The notes beneath the pieces were generated by a model. The model saw only the letters and a program-made list of their open reading frames with translations, made no database searches and was not told the DNA's origin. The position numbers were made by a program, and so were the translations under genes. This document shows, piece after piece, positions 1-10,855 of a DNA stretch of 64,000 nucleotides. The stretch's first letter is position 1, and each line of letters begins with the position of its first letter. The DNA lies in NCBI GenBank assembly GCA_016490735.1, contig JAEMWC010000360.1, positions 660,001 to 724,000 of the forward strand. Direction: 5' to 3'. The DNA comes from Pachyseris speciosa (taxonomy: Eukaryota; Cnidaria; Anthozoa; Scleractinia; Pachyseridae).

Positions 1-210
1 CGTCAATATCAGGAAGAAAAATTACTAGTTGTCAGTTTAACAACTGGAATGACGTCCAAGGCTGCCGAAAACCGTTCCAAGACTGCAATCCAATCAATTG
101 ACGTTCCATGCAATTAGTTTTCTGTTAGGTTCCTCAAATTTGTGTAGCGGAGAAAGGGTTTTGCAAGAATACATATATTAAGATTTTAGAACACTTGGCT
201 GTAATCGTAC

Positions 211-1413
211 CTGTCTTGCAGTGAGGACCTTTAAATCCTGCAGTGCACAAACAATGGCAACCTTTGCTTGTAAAACCGGTTTGACAGGTTGTGTTGTTTT
301 TGCAGGGTTTCTTCAGACAGGCATTCTACGATAAATTGACCCAATGTAAATATAAAAGCATTGTAATAATAACTAACAGTTCTTTTGCTAAGCCGGCTTA
401 AACGCCAAATCGGCTCGTATACGGCCGTATGCGGAATCAGACGTTTATGTTGTACCGCCGACCGGTTAGCTCGATTGGTTGAGCACCGTGCGGGAGGTCG
501 TGAGTTCAAATTCCGGCCAGACCAACACTCAGGGTCTTTAAATAATTGAGGAGAAAGTGCTGCCTTTTCAATGGCATCTCCAAGTGGTTAGACTTTCTTG
601 TCTTCTCGGATAAGGACGAAAAACCGTAGGCCCCGTCTCAGAACTTGGCTTCTCAACTGATTTGTGTGGGACGTTGAAGAACCACTAGGGACGTAACGAA
701 CCTTGGCTGAGACCGCTCCTGGTGTCCAACCTAATGGGCCCACAGTAATTCGCTACCCACTATTATGGCCACCTTGCCTGTGGAGAAGCTAATATAATAA
801 AATGAAATAAAATAAAGATGTTTTCTTAAGAAATCATTTCCTAAGAGTATAGATGCAGATCCTTTCCTACCTACCTCATTTGTCAAATCTTGACCAGTTC
901 TGCCAGTAGTTTTCTTGCCAAACTGAAGGCTAATATTACTGTTCACCTGGTACTCTTTGAAAAGATCGAAAAAATTACTTATGCGCATTCGTCACAAATA
1001 AAAAGCAGCCAAAATTACCCAGAACTGAATTAATAGAAATTAAACCCACTAACTTTAGCCATTAGAATGGCGTTTATGGATTCATCGAAAATATTGCATT
1101 TTCCCCGAACCTTTGCTCCACGGTATAAATACTCTGAGTTTGTCTCCAGTTCTCCCTTTCGTCCTTCGAAAGTAGAAATATTCAGCTCACAATTGTATTT
1201 TCCCCGTGCATTAGCCAAGTTTTTCAAGTTGTAACTGCCATAAATGGTTTCCATGTAGCATTTCATCTCGCAAAAGCTACCGTCCATGAGGTCATTAGAG
1301 TGAATCACATGATTTTTCAGGTGTTTACCATTAAATGTGTGATCAGGTTTGAACTCCCGTTTCCGGCAATATCTGAGAATTAAAGTCACGGATAGTATGA
1401 ATAAGGGTAACAT
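211..1413 (-). CDS. Gene 0: secreted PAN/apple-EGF protein, 5' part, cut by left edge
   Basis: Two minus-strand exons join in frame. Exon 1 (1413-1111, 303 bases) opens with ATG at 1413 and a hydrophobic leader (MLPLFILSVTLIL), then a PAN/apple-like stretch with CRKREF, FCEMKC, YNCEL and YLYRGAK, closely matching the PAN exon of genes A and B. It ends in phase 0 at GCAAAG|GTTCGG. Exon 2 (325-211, 115 bases) follows ATCGTAG and encodes an EGF module (NACLKKPC ... CHCLCTAGFKGPHCK), ending in phase 1 before GTACGA. Exon 2 has the same length and phases as the first EGF exon of gene A, so this is a paralogue whose remaining exons lie to the left. A possible acceptor (TTCTCAG) inside the leader leaves open a separate upstream signal exon. 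The product is probably secreted; binding partner unknown. Confidence 0.72.
455..818 (+). mobile_element. tRNA-derived SINE, older copy
   Basis: Starts with a tRNA-like head: A-box-like TTAGCTCGATTGG and B-box-like GAGTTCAAATTCC. The body contains GACTTTCTTGTCTTCTCGGATAAGGACG and ends in a short A-rich tail (AATAAAATGAAATAAAATAAAG). The body matches the SINEs at 1654 and 59138 but carries internal deletions. It lies in the intron of gene 0. Confidence 0.75.
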
Positions 1414-1435
1414 AACGACACAGGATTTTCTCTCG

Positions 1436-1545
1436 TGACGGTGACGATGATGACGACGATGATGATGGTGACAGTGATGAAGATGGTGATGATGGGCATG
1501 ATGGTTATGATGACGATGACGGTGATGGTGATGATGACAACAACT
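1436..1545. repeat. Imperfect GAT/GAC/GGT trinucleotide tract
   Basis: About 110 bases built almost only of GAT, GAC and GGT triplets, just upstream of the gene 0 start codon on the minus strand. Its open reading frames are by-products of the triplet composition. Confidence 0.85.
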
Positions 1546-1653
1546 ATTATCATGGTGAGGTTTAAGCTTATTCCATAACGGGCAAACATAACGCCATATT
1601 GATGACGATGTTTATCGTTATCATTCTTCAGTTCACTGAAGAACTGAAGCTAA

Positions 1654-2024
1654 CCGCCGACCGGTTAGCTCAGTTGGTAAAGCACCGGACTATCGCGCGG
1701 GAGGTCGCGGGTTCAAACCCCGGCCGGACCAACACTCAGGGTCCTTAAATAATGCAAATGGTTAGACTTTCTAGTCTTCTCGGATAAGGACGATAAACCG
1801 TAGGCCCCGTCTCACAACTCTTCATAATTGATTCTGTGGGACGTTAAAGAACCCACGCACTGTTCGAAAAGAGTAGGGGACGTAGTCCCCGGTGTGGTGG
1901 TCTATCTCTACTAGAATGTGGTTATGGGGGAGGGATTTGCAGTTACGGACCTACAGTAATTGGTGGAAACTGTTGTAATGTCCCTGCCAGGTCTCTGGCG
2001 AAGCTAACAAAATAAAATAATTAA
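1654..2024 (+). mobile_element. tRNA-derived SINE, well preserved
   Basis: The head has canonical RNA polymerase III boxes: TTAGCTCAGTTGG near 1665 (A box) and GGTTCAAACCC at 1710-1720 (B box). The roughly 300-base body ends in GGCGAAGCTAAC plus AAAATAAAATAA. It is the cleanest of the three members here (455, 1654, 59138). No CCA-competent tRNA fold follows the B box, so it is a SINE rather than a working tRNA gene. Confidence 0.8.
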
Positions 2025-4218
2025 TGAACCGCCCACGTTCATTTTTAAAGTTATCTGCATCATGGCATCACAAGCCTTGTGATGATAGACACATGGACAC
2101 GTAATTTAACCCTCAAGGTCGGTACACACTATCTATCATCTAGCTAATTCTCGTGATTCTGGAAGCTTAATTTTGATGGAATTATGATAAGAGTTTTCTG
2201 CTTTATTAGGGAATCTTTATTGACTATTTCAAATAGAAGGTCCTAATCGATGAAATTGACAGCTCCTTTTAATTTTCCCGTCTTCTAAAAGTGAGTCACC
2301 GTATACATAGTCCTCCCTTTAATGTATTACTGCTGACACTCTGAACAGATGATAACAGATGCTTCAAACCGAGAGATGAAAAAAAAATTAATTTTAAAAG
2401 GAAAAGCAAGAAAAGATGTTTGTCACGAACAATAAATTAAGTCTCTCCAATATTCTCTAACCGAGAATATTTTAGCAAAAATATAAAGCCGTATTCTGTG
2501 TTCTCAGGTCGTATTTATTTATCGCCTTTTACAGCCATACACAACACAGACCGATATGTTTCATTGTTTCTATCTTGATTACGAAAAAGAAACGACAATT
2601 GTAGAACATACTGATATGCTCTCCTATGGAATGTGCATGTTGGAACGGAGACTTGAATTTGCCAAGTGATTAGCAACTACTAGTATGTCCGCAAAGAATT
2701 AACGCACTATTTATTTTATATCTGTTTTTGTTTCTCATGCAATTTTTAATTACCAGGCTGACGCCATATGCAGTCATCCGGATCAGCGAACTCTTTCGAG
2801 TCGAATTTCAATTTAACGATTTTCTTTACTAACCTTGCGAGCTACAGAATTGCCCATCGATGCACGAAAACAACTTGAATGAGATGCAAAGTATAAAAAC
2901 CAAAAGCATGGTAGCAAACGGTTCACATTGGTGAAAATTCGACAGAACTGCAGCTCAGATCTACGACATAGTCTGATGAAAATTTCCGCGATGCGTGAAT
3001 CATAAGCTGAATGCTGTGCATGCATGCAGTCGAAAGTGTTATGTTTAGCATTCGCACGTTAGATGGTAGCCAATGAGAATCCAGCAAGTTAATGGAGCAG
3101 GACCGTTTTATTAACAAATAAATCAAACAGCCACAATTACATGGTTTTAAAAATTGACCGAGCGCCTTAATCTGCAACGCATTTTTGCACTTTCTGGCTA
3201 GTGGTGAATTTGTCCCACTGAGGCTTTTGATCAGAACGAAGGGCAGGGCACCACAGCATAAAAATTAAAAATATTGCGAGCCTGGCCAGCCTCCAATTAT
3301 TGATACCGTTTTCCACAGTGTTTCAACTTCCCGTCACGCGACTCACTTTAGTGTTTGTGGACATTGTGTGGGTCTATATTTTAATTTTCTGCTGGTGGCC
3401 GTTCAAATGAAGTTTATTGCACAAATTTGTTTGACGACTGTATATTCGTGTTTCTAAATTGAGAGTCTATGGGTGACGTCCATTGGCGGGTTTATAAGCT
3501 CAGTAGGGGCAGCCGAAGGTTCTGTGTTTTGCAGTGATTCTTCACTTGTCAGACTTGTAGCCAATAGGGATCCAGTGGGTGGATGGAAGCATTAGCGTTT
3601 TATTCAACAAGTAAATCAAACAGCTGCAACCACATCGTTTTAAAGCTGTCAGTGTTTTAAACTCCTACACATTTTTACAAATCCATGGAACTTTCTGTCA
3701 AGTGCTTAACTTGTCCCACTAGGGTTTTTGATAAGAACAAAGAGAAGGGCGTACCACAGTACAAACTTAATCAAAGGCATCCTGTGGTAAGCTCGTGGAG
3801 CAAGTAAGATACTGTGTCAGGGAGGTGATATAGGGAATTATCAAGCCTATAGAGTGGTTTGAAATGCAGTGTAATACATTTTTCTGTTTTACGATTTGAT
3901 TCGTTTGTTGTATCTTGACTGTTGTTCATTGATTTATAATATACGTTGTGGATGGGAGTTTTGAAACCACTCTAGTGGAAGAGTAGTTTGTTCAAGAAAT
4001 ACTGTAATACCAAAGAACAGTTTACCGTATTTACCCGTGTATAATGCACACTTTTTACCTAAGATTTTTTTCATGAAATTTGCGCTGCGTATGATACACG
4101 GAACCTTTTGTTTCTTGATCGCTTCCCTAATTTGCATGCGCAAAACAAGAATTCAAAAGGCTGTTGTCCATGCCGTTGTTATAATAAACATGCAAATAAC
4201 CTATCACAGCTGCTTTTA
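2025..4218. other. No gene recognised; one diverged direct repeat
   Basis: Short, scattered frames with no recognisable protein. The stretch about 3060-3260 recurs, diverged, at about 3555-3760. Shared blocks include GTAGCCAAT, TTTATTAACAAATAAATCAAACAGC (second copy TTTATTCAACAAGTAAATC) and TTGTCCCACT. This suggests two copies of one old repeat about 490 bases apart. Confidence 0.5.
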
Positions 4219-4408
4219 AATAGACCCATTCGGCTAACTCAATGTTGTACCCAATTCAAATCTCTTGGGCTTAAGATTCTTTGTGTATTGTATTTGCATT
4301 ATAATGTAGCATTCATATTTAAATGATATGGAAATACCTGGAACAAAACGTTTTAATCCCAAAGGGTTTGAATTGGGTATAACATTGAGTAAGCCGAATG
4401 GGTCTATT
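4219..4408. repeat. 190-bp palindromic MITE
   Basis: Begins AATAGACCCATTCGGCT and ends with its complement AGCCGAATGGGTCTATT. Each arm continues through ACTCAATGTTRTACCCAATTCAAA, giving arms of at least 60 bases around a short AT-rich centre. Too small to code for anything, it fits a non-autonomous fold-back element. Confidence 0.8.
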
Positions 4409-5759
4409 ACCGCCGATAACCTTGCTGGAAAAACCGTGAAAAACCGGCCAGATATTCTGTGAGCAGACGCCAAAAATTTGCATACAGACGAAACAAAATA
4501 TTTCCTTATTTGCATATGGTAATGAAACGCACATTTTGTGAGGCAAAGTTTGTTCGAAATTATTTTGCTCGAAGTACAGCAGCTCAGAACAAAGACAAAA
4601 TAAGTGAGGTATATTTTGCAGAGGCTGTCGAAGATTCACTCATATTTTGACAACTGAAAATTGTCGGAAGCGCATTTCACAGGAGCTAAGAGATGATTAT
4701 CTTTATTTCTCACCGCGCTACGCTTGATTGAACATATGACACCATGAACATTTGCTTACCTTTATTTAGCATTCGAATACGTGAAAACACAACGTGTCAG
4801 CGAATGAAAACGAAAATTTTAACACAGCAACCACGAAGAGTCTTTGAGCATATGAGAATTCCTAGAACGGGTGTCTAAATCATTCTCTCGTGCTGTCTCA
4901 ACGTTATTCTTATCAGATAAAACAATTTTTGATTGCCTTTTGTAATGAACAAATTAGTGATCCCGGTACACGAAACACAAGGAGCGCTTTCCTTTTGAAT
5001 GGAAAAATCGGGAAGAATTTTCGGTCAAAAGGAACAGGGCAATTCCTCAATCAAAGCGAGAAAAAGGAAATACCTCGAAAGGTATTACCCTTTTTTCCGA
5101 AAACATTCCACTGGGATGAACCGTTCCATTTGAATTCTTTCCGGAATTACCTGGTTTTCCATCCAATGGAAAGCGCCCCTCCCTTACCAAAGTTAGAAAA
5201 ACCTATTAGTGACCAAAAGCTTTTTGAATATCAGAGAAATACAGGACAGAATAAAGTTTGTTTGTCCTTTGAATGTGCTTGACGAATAAGAGCAATCTTA
5301 ACGACCATTTAACGAATGCATGTAAGCGCCTGCCGAACTTGAGACGATCGGAAATTGATTACAAATTTTCCATTGTTTACGCCTGACATCCTGGGGCGCT
5401 TTCCATTCAACCAAAAATTCCGAAAATTCCGGGTGAGGGTGCGAATGGAACAGAAATTTTGGGTGTACCTCGCGAGGTTGGCCCTAAATTCCGTTCCATT
5501 CGACCATTCCTGCTCGGGCCCAGTTTCTCCGAGCTCGGTAATCGAACTCAACGTGGCGGGAGATTCTTGTGCTCAATATCAGTCCTCGTCGTGTTTTTAT
5601 GCGACAGATAACCTATATACATTTTTGCACCATTTTTGCACTGGAGTGGCCACAGCAAACTTTCGTCGGCTAAACTTCTAAAGAACGTCTGAGACACCGC
5701 AACGTTTCCCTACTGTGAGTTAGCTTAGATAGAACTCTGGAACTGTGCTCCCTACGACG
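4409..5759. other. No gene recognised
   Basis: Reading frames of up to 130 codons exist (for example 4890-5282 on the plus strand) but match no family I know. Around 4970-5560 there are repeated GGAATGGAA / TTCCATTC words and two GGAAAGCGCCCC / GGCGCTTTCC blocks (about 5168 and 5395) in opposite orientation, which suggests an old repeat. Confidence 0.4.
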
Positions 5760-6816
5760 AGGGTCTCGATGGGGTTTAACCGTTGGCCGTATTAAAGGGC
5801 CAAAAATTTAACCGCTGGGTGTAAAAAGCTTAAAATTTAACCGTTAACCTTAAAACAAATTGAAAACCGTTAACCCTTAAAAATATATTAGCGCAAATTA
5901 AAGGTCTCAATTGTCTTGTAAAGAACTCCATTTGCGTATCGTTTAACTAATTCGGCTGATTAATGTCATTTCACAACGCCGGAAATGGAGGATGTGTCTT
6001 TGAAATGGATTGTACCATGCACTTTGACAGCCGCCTTGACATTTTGACAGCTCTCCCCATTCTCCGACCTTGTACGGGACATGTTGTTCAGTTTCTCTTC
6101 ACGAGTGGCGGCTTTGCTATCCATGGCTAGCTATGGCTAGTATCAATCGCAAGATACAAAGCAAGAATTCAAATTGGTGAAGATAACATATATATTGCTT
6201 CTTTCACAAGTATTTAGAATGAGCAGGCCAAGAAATTTGGTTTGGGGTCGTTTGACCTGAAACTTTATCGGCTGGCAAAGATTAACGGCAAGGCGGAAAA
6301 TTATGCCATATCAACTCAACAACAACTGGAGCTGGACTTCTTCTTCTAAACATACCTCAGGTCTCGTATTTTATCGAAAGGTTCCCCCAAGGTTTGTTAA
6401 AGCTGAACAATTTGAAACTGAGCTAGAGGCCTAAAGTGTGACGTCGCAAATATTTTAATTTTTGAAATTATGGGATTTGCTGATATTATCAAAAAGAGCA
6501 AGATGAAAAATGCTAAATTGGCAAAAATTATAGACTGCGAGTAGTCTCCCACCGTTACCGCTCTGCTGGCACCATACAGATCCTTCTAAGTTTTACTTGG
6601 TTCATAACATCACTTTAGACAAAAAAAAATATTATATTTCCAGCTAATTATTATATTATGTTATAAACAATGGTGATGAATTATTAAAATTTCAGTTAAC
6701 CGTAACGGGAAAAAATTAACCGTTAGCCGTGAAAGGGCCCAAACTTTAACCGTTAGGCTTAAAAATGCTTAAAATTTAACCGTTAGCCGTGAAAGCCACT
6801 ACCCCACTGAGACCCT
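5760..6816. mobile_element. 1.06-kb non-autonomous terminal-inverted-repeat element
   Basis: Left end AGGGTCTCGATGGGG and right end CCCCACTGAGACCCT are near-perfect inverted repeats of about 15 bases. Inside each end lie several direct copies of TTAACCGTTRGCCGT and CTTAAAATTTAACCG, as in the sub-terminal repeats of DNA transposons. No transposase frame is visible. No clear target duplication was found. Confidence 0.65.
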
Positions 6817-7134
6817 ATAGGACATCTTTCTTTCTTGATATTTGCCCTTCGAAACGGACGGGCGTCATGGAGTTTTCATGGCGAACGGTCACGCATTGCC
6901 GAGCTCTGTCAGGTTTTTGGTTTATGCGATTCTATGTGCGCTAGTTTTACCGCAAAAATTCGACAAAGTTTCATTTTGTGATCAGGAAATCGACTTGACT
7001 CTTGACAAGTTGGGCCAATGGGTTTTGGCTGATATCACAACACAAAACATCAAATTGGGCTCTCATTCGAATGTTGGTCGTGGTAAAACCTATTCGGCGT
7101 CGCGAGTCATGTAGTATGTAAACGACACACGGAC
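6817..7134 (+). other. Unassigned open stretch upstream of LINE
   Basis: A 90-codon plus-strand frame (6842-7114) contains a hydrophobic run (SSVRFLVYAILCALVLP). It may be the decayed beginning of the LINE that follows or chance; I do not recognise it. Confidence 0.25.
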
Positions 7135-8230
7135 CTTACAGATAAGCCGGATAACTATTGGAGGAGACGTTCACAAAAATCCTGGACCGTTGCAGACAAG
7201 AACAAGAATGTTCGCCCAAACCAAGAAGCGCTATTCTGTAGTGAATGTGGCTTCTGGTCACATGCTAAATGTTTGAACTGAGAATAACCACTGATTCTGA
7301 GTCACCATTGGACGTGATTCTTACCAACACTCCAGAATTGTTGAAGAAATGTAGCACGTTTGAATCGGGAACAAAGCGATCACCGAATGATTTATGGTGA
7401 ATTGACGGAGAAAGACAGTAAGTGTAAGTCAAAAGTCGTAACTTTCAGGCAGACAAAAAACAACAATGCTGAACTACTCAATACGGAACTGTATGATACC
7501 CCATGGCATGGAGGTGACATATTTAATGATATTGATGATAAATATGATTATTGGAGGAGTTTTTTTGAAAGTATATTAAATGACCATTTCCCCATAAAAA
7601 GAAGGCGAATAGAGAAAGGGATATAACTTACATAACCAATGAATGGAAACAAGTGATCAGGCACAAGAGAAAGTACGCTATCCAGTTTGCCAAGAATCGT
7701 ACTCCTGAGAATTTCAACCTTAACTGAAAGAAAGTAAGGGAATATTGCAACACGAGAGCGGAGAAGGCTATCAAGGCATGCTGGAATAAGAAATCAGAAG
7801 AGCTAAAATCTAGACCCGGAGAGTTTTTAAGCCACTGAGGCCATTTACCAGTAGTAAGGCTAATGACTTCGCGTCAATATGCCTAACGACTGAGGAAGAT
7901 AAGATGGAAAAGACCAACTAGCTATGTCCGAGAGGTTAGCTAATCACGTAATTAATGCTGCAGTAAGAATCGGCGGTAACCATGTAAGCAGCCTGATTGA
8001 GGACGAACTGGACAATATAATCACAGTAGCGAGCATAAAGGCTATAAAGGATGAAAACAAAGAAATGCATTTCAAGTTCAAGTGTTTAAGTATCAACGAG
8101 GTCCGCAATGCAATTGAGCATGTGAACCCTGAAACGTCACGTGGGTGGGACGCTGGTGTTCCTCCAAAGATTCTCAGGATTGTTGCAAGTAATTTTCAGC
8201 TCGTTAATATTATTTTAATCTATCACTAAC
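7135..8230 (+). mobile_element. Decayed non-LTR retrotransposon (LINE), ORF2 5' half
   Basis: Fragments in different frames follow the order of a metazoan LINE ORF2. A GGDVHKNPGP motif near 7160 is followed by a zinc-finger-like CSECGFWSHAKC. Then come the end of an apurinic endonuclease domain (PLDVILTNTPELLKKC, then SDHRMIYGEL near 7375-7400) and a linker typical of the stretch before the reverse transcriptase (WRSFFESILNDHFPIK near 7550; NEVRNAIEHVNPETSRGWDAGVPPKIL near 8095-8185). Stops and frameshifts separate the pieces, and the catalytic reverse transcriptase motifs are absent, so it is dead and 3'-truncated. Confidence 0.75.
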
Positions 8231-10197
8231 TTCTTGATCCTGACTGGTTACCTTTACCCGTCTACAGCTTTTGTGTTGCCGTTCAGTCGTTCGGAGCTAG
8301 CCGTTAGAAATTTTTCAGCAGCCGCGCGTTGTGCCGTTGACACTTTTCTTTGCGTTTCTTCGCCTGCGGACGCATAACTGTTGTTGACAACAAATTATAC
8401 TCTCTCTCTTCTTTGTCTTTCTTTTTACCCGGCTAGAACGTGAATCAGATGTTTCGTGAGTTGAGTCCTTCTTACTACTTTCGGAAGATGTGCTATATTC
8501 GGGGGAGGTTGCCTCGGAGAAATCGGAACTTTCCTCAGATAAGATGACAGTTTCCTCGCTTTCAATCTTCGTGTGTGTGTTGCTTGCATGTGATATGACT
8601 TAACAAAGGCCAACCACACATTTCTTATTATTGGCTGTTTTAAAAACACCTGCGAAAACCGCCCTGGGAGGTTTTTCTAAACATAAAAAGATACGGAACA
8701 GGGGTGACTTTAAGGGTCAATATGGAAGATTGAGGCTCCGTGTAATGGGCTCCTGTCGAGATCGGAGCGGAGCGCCGCTGCTGATCTCCTGGAATGACCT
8801 CACTAGCCCCAGTCTTCGCTTCACTCGGTCGTGCAAGAAAAAAAATAGCTTTGAAAATTCATAAAAATTCGAGGTTTCAACCAGATTAAAAAAATATTGT
8901 GGAATCTTGCTCAGTGCGATACAAAGATTTTTTCGGCCAATTTTTTTTCTAGGGTTATAGGCATTTTAATTACGAAATGCCTGAGCCCATTAATAAGCTG
9001 TTGGTAAAGATTGGTTATACCGAATCAATTATCAACATGGGTTAACAGAGACGAGACGTAAGCCATATAAATAATAAATCAGCTTTGTTTAACGAGGTTG
9101 ACACTAACAGTCTATGACTGACAAACCTGTGGCCCTCCAATTTCCAGATCGAATTGGAGTTTGGAAATGTTGGTTTTTGAGGAGAGGGGAAAACCGGACT
9201 AGTACCCGGAGAAAAACCTCTCGGAGCAGAGTATTGCAATTCTGGAAGTATAACTCTAGTGACTTATCTCAAGGTATATATCAAAGGTTCCACAGTACAA
9301 CCGGGAAGCCGTTGTGAAAATAATAATTTTGTTTTGACGCAATCAACTTTGTCTAAATGAGAGGTTGCATTTCAAAGTCTCACGGACAAATACTCTTACA
9401 TTGAATTACACGATTCACGCCCACTAACATGGCTGACTCAAATGGAGCGTAGATTTGGCACCTTTTATTGTGTCATTCCTATACCACTGGAAAAGACATA
9501 AATGCACCTCCAGAACTAGAAACTTTAGCTTAAAATCTAGATAGTTTTAAAGCATTTCGGAGATGTTTTTTGCTCGGGTTTTTGACGTTATCTTTGACCG
9601 GTTCGTCTACTTTTTAGAGAGCTTTGTGGCCCTTCAGGGGACTCTGCGCGAGAGATAGGGTAAAATTTCGACTGCTCCAGCGCGTATTTGAAATTCACCG
9701 CCAAAATTTGAAAACTGTGTTAAATTTCCTTTGTTGTATTACCAAACTTGTCTACATTTGAGCGAATTTAAGCTCGGGAAACGGCTCTTTGTCGTCATAT
9801 TGTCCTGTGCTTGCTCGGTGAAAGCTATGCAAGAAAATCGACGGGGAAATTTTAGCGTTTCTGGAATGGAATTGCAATACGAAATAAACTAGTGAGTTAA
9901 CGCTTTAAACATCTGTTCTCACGATTTATTTCAAGTAATAAAATTTCGAATATTTATCGGTATTGCTGAGGAAAGCACTTTCGAGAAGTAATGGCGTAGC
10001 CAAGTTTGGGAGTCATGTCTTTCAAAACAGCAAAGGCTGCAACGCCAGTTCGGGTTTATCCAGTACAGAGAGTGGTGATTAAGGTCAAATTTTCTGACAG
10101 TATATATCTTCGCGTCGGAGACAAATTTCGAGCGAATTTCGGGTTTTATATCTTTACCGTTTTAACACGTATAACATTCAAAGTCGGCAGTTTTATT

Positions 10198-10232
10198 ACC
10201 CGGGCTGCGCGCGTCTCGCGCGGCGCCCGGGT
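10198..10232. repeat. Very GC-rich perfect-looking hairpin
   Basis: ACCCGGGC and GCCCGGGT flank GCGCGCG-TCT-CGCGC, forming an approximately 16-bp stem with a three-base loop inside AT-rich surroundings. It is not followed by a gene. It may be an element end or an isolated cruciform. Confidence 0.7.
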
Positions 10233-10331
10233 CTTAAACTACCGACGGTTCTTCTTTTTCGTCGTCGAGTATCATCCACAAATGGCACTTCCGGCGTTTC
10301 TGCGCAAGCGCTAACTATTTTTAACAACAGT

Positions 10332-10855
10332 GATGCGTGTTGTCACGTATGGGAAAATGTCGATTCATCTTGTGGCTTTTGAAGTCTGAACAAACAATAT
10401 GTTAAGAGAAGTGTCTATGCGAATGTTTGGAAGTTCAACGGCGAGAAGAAAGTTTTTAACATGAGTAAACTTAACGGCAGATGGACTGCCGTGTTTCCCC
10501 TTGTCTGCTTCAGTAGACAGCGAGTAGTCTCTAATTTTGGCGACGGATTGTGGGGGCACGTGCGCGCGCGAAGTTGCGAGGAGACGCGACGCGAGGGGAG
10601 CGCCAAATATTAGAGACTACAGACAAAGGGAGTTTGACCATTCACGGCCGAGTGATTCGAGTGTAAATCTCATATCAACAGCAAGAATGATGCCTGTTGT
10701 CACGTATCGGAAAACGTCGACTCACCTTGTGTCTTTGAAGTCTGAACAACTAATATGTTAAGACAAGTGTCTATACGAATGTTTGCAAGTTCAACAGCGA
10801 GAAGAAAGCTTTTAACATGACCAAAATTTAACTCCAGATGGACTGCCGTGTTCCC
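10332..10855. repeat. Two direct copies of a ~170-bp repeat
   Basis: The block about 10332-10500 recurs at about 10689-10855: TGTTGTCACGTAT, TTTGAAGTCTGAACAA, AATATGTTAAGA, AAGTGTCTAT, TTCAACRGCGAGAAGAAAG, CAGATGGACTGCCGTGT. The pair flanks a separate inverted repeat at 10525-10619. Confidence 0.75.
10525..10619. repeat. Small inverted repeat with GC-rich centre
   Basis: TAGTCTCTAATTTTGGCG at the left pairs with CGCCAAATATTAGAGACTA at the right (one or two mismatches) around a GC-rich core (GCACGTGCGCGCGCG). It sits between the two copies of the 170-bp direct repeat, and together they may be one composite element. Confidence 0.65.

Noticed and set aside
875..988. Open minus-strand block FKEYQVNSNISLQFGKK as an extra exon of gene 0
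   Set aside because: Its only open phase needs a phase-2 donor, but the PAN exon ends in phase 0, which joins the EGF exon directly.
1654..1735. A functional tRNA gene
   Set aside because: The A and B boxes are good, but the sequence continues as a SINE body shared with two other sites and the acceptor stem does not close.
9114..9317. Plus-strand 67-codon frame with an antisense partner
   Set aside because: Probably part of a dispersed repeat; no domain.
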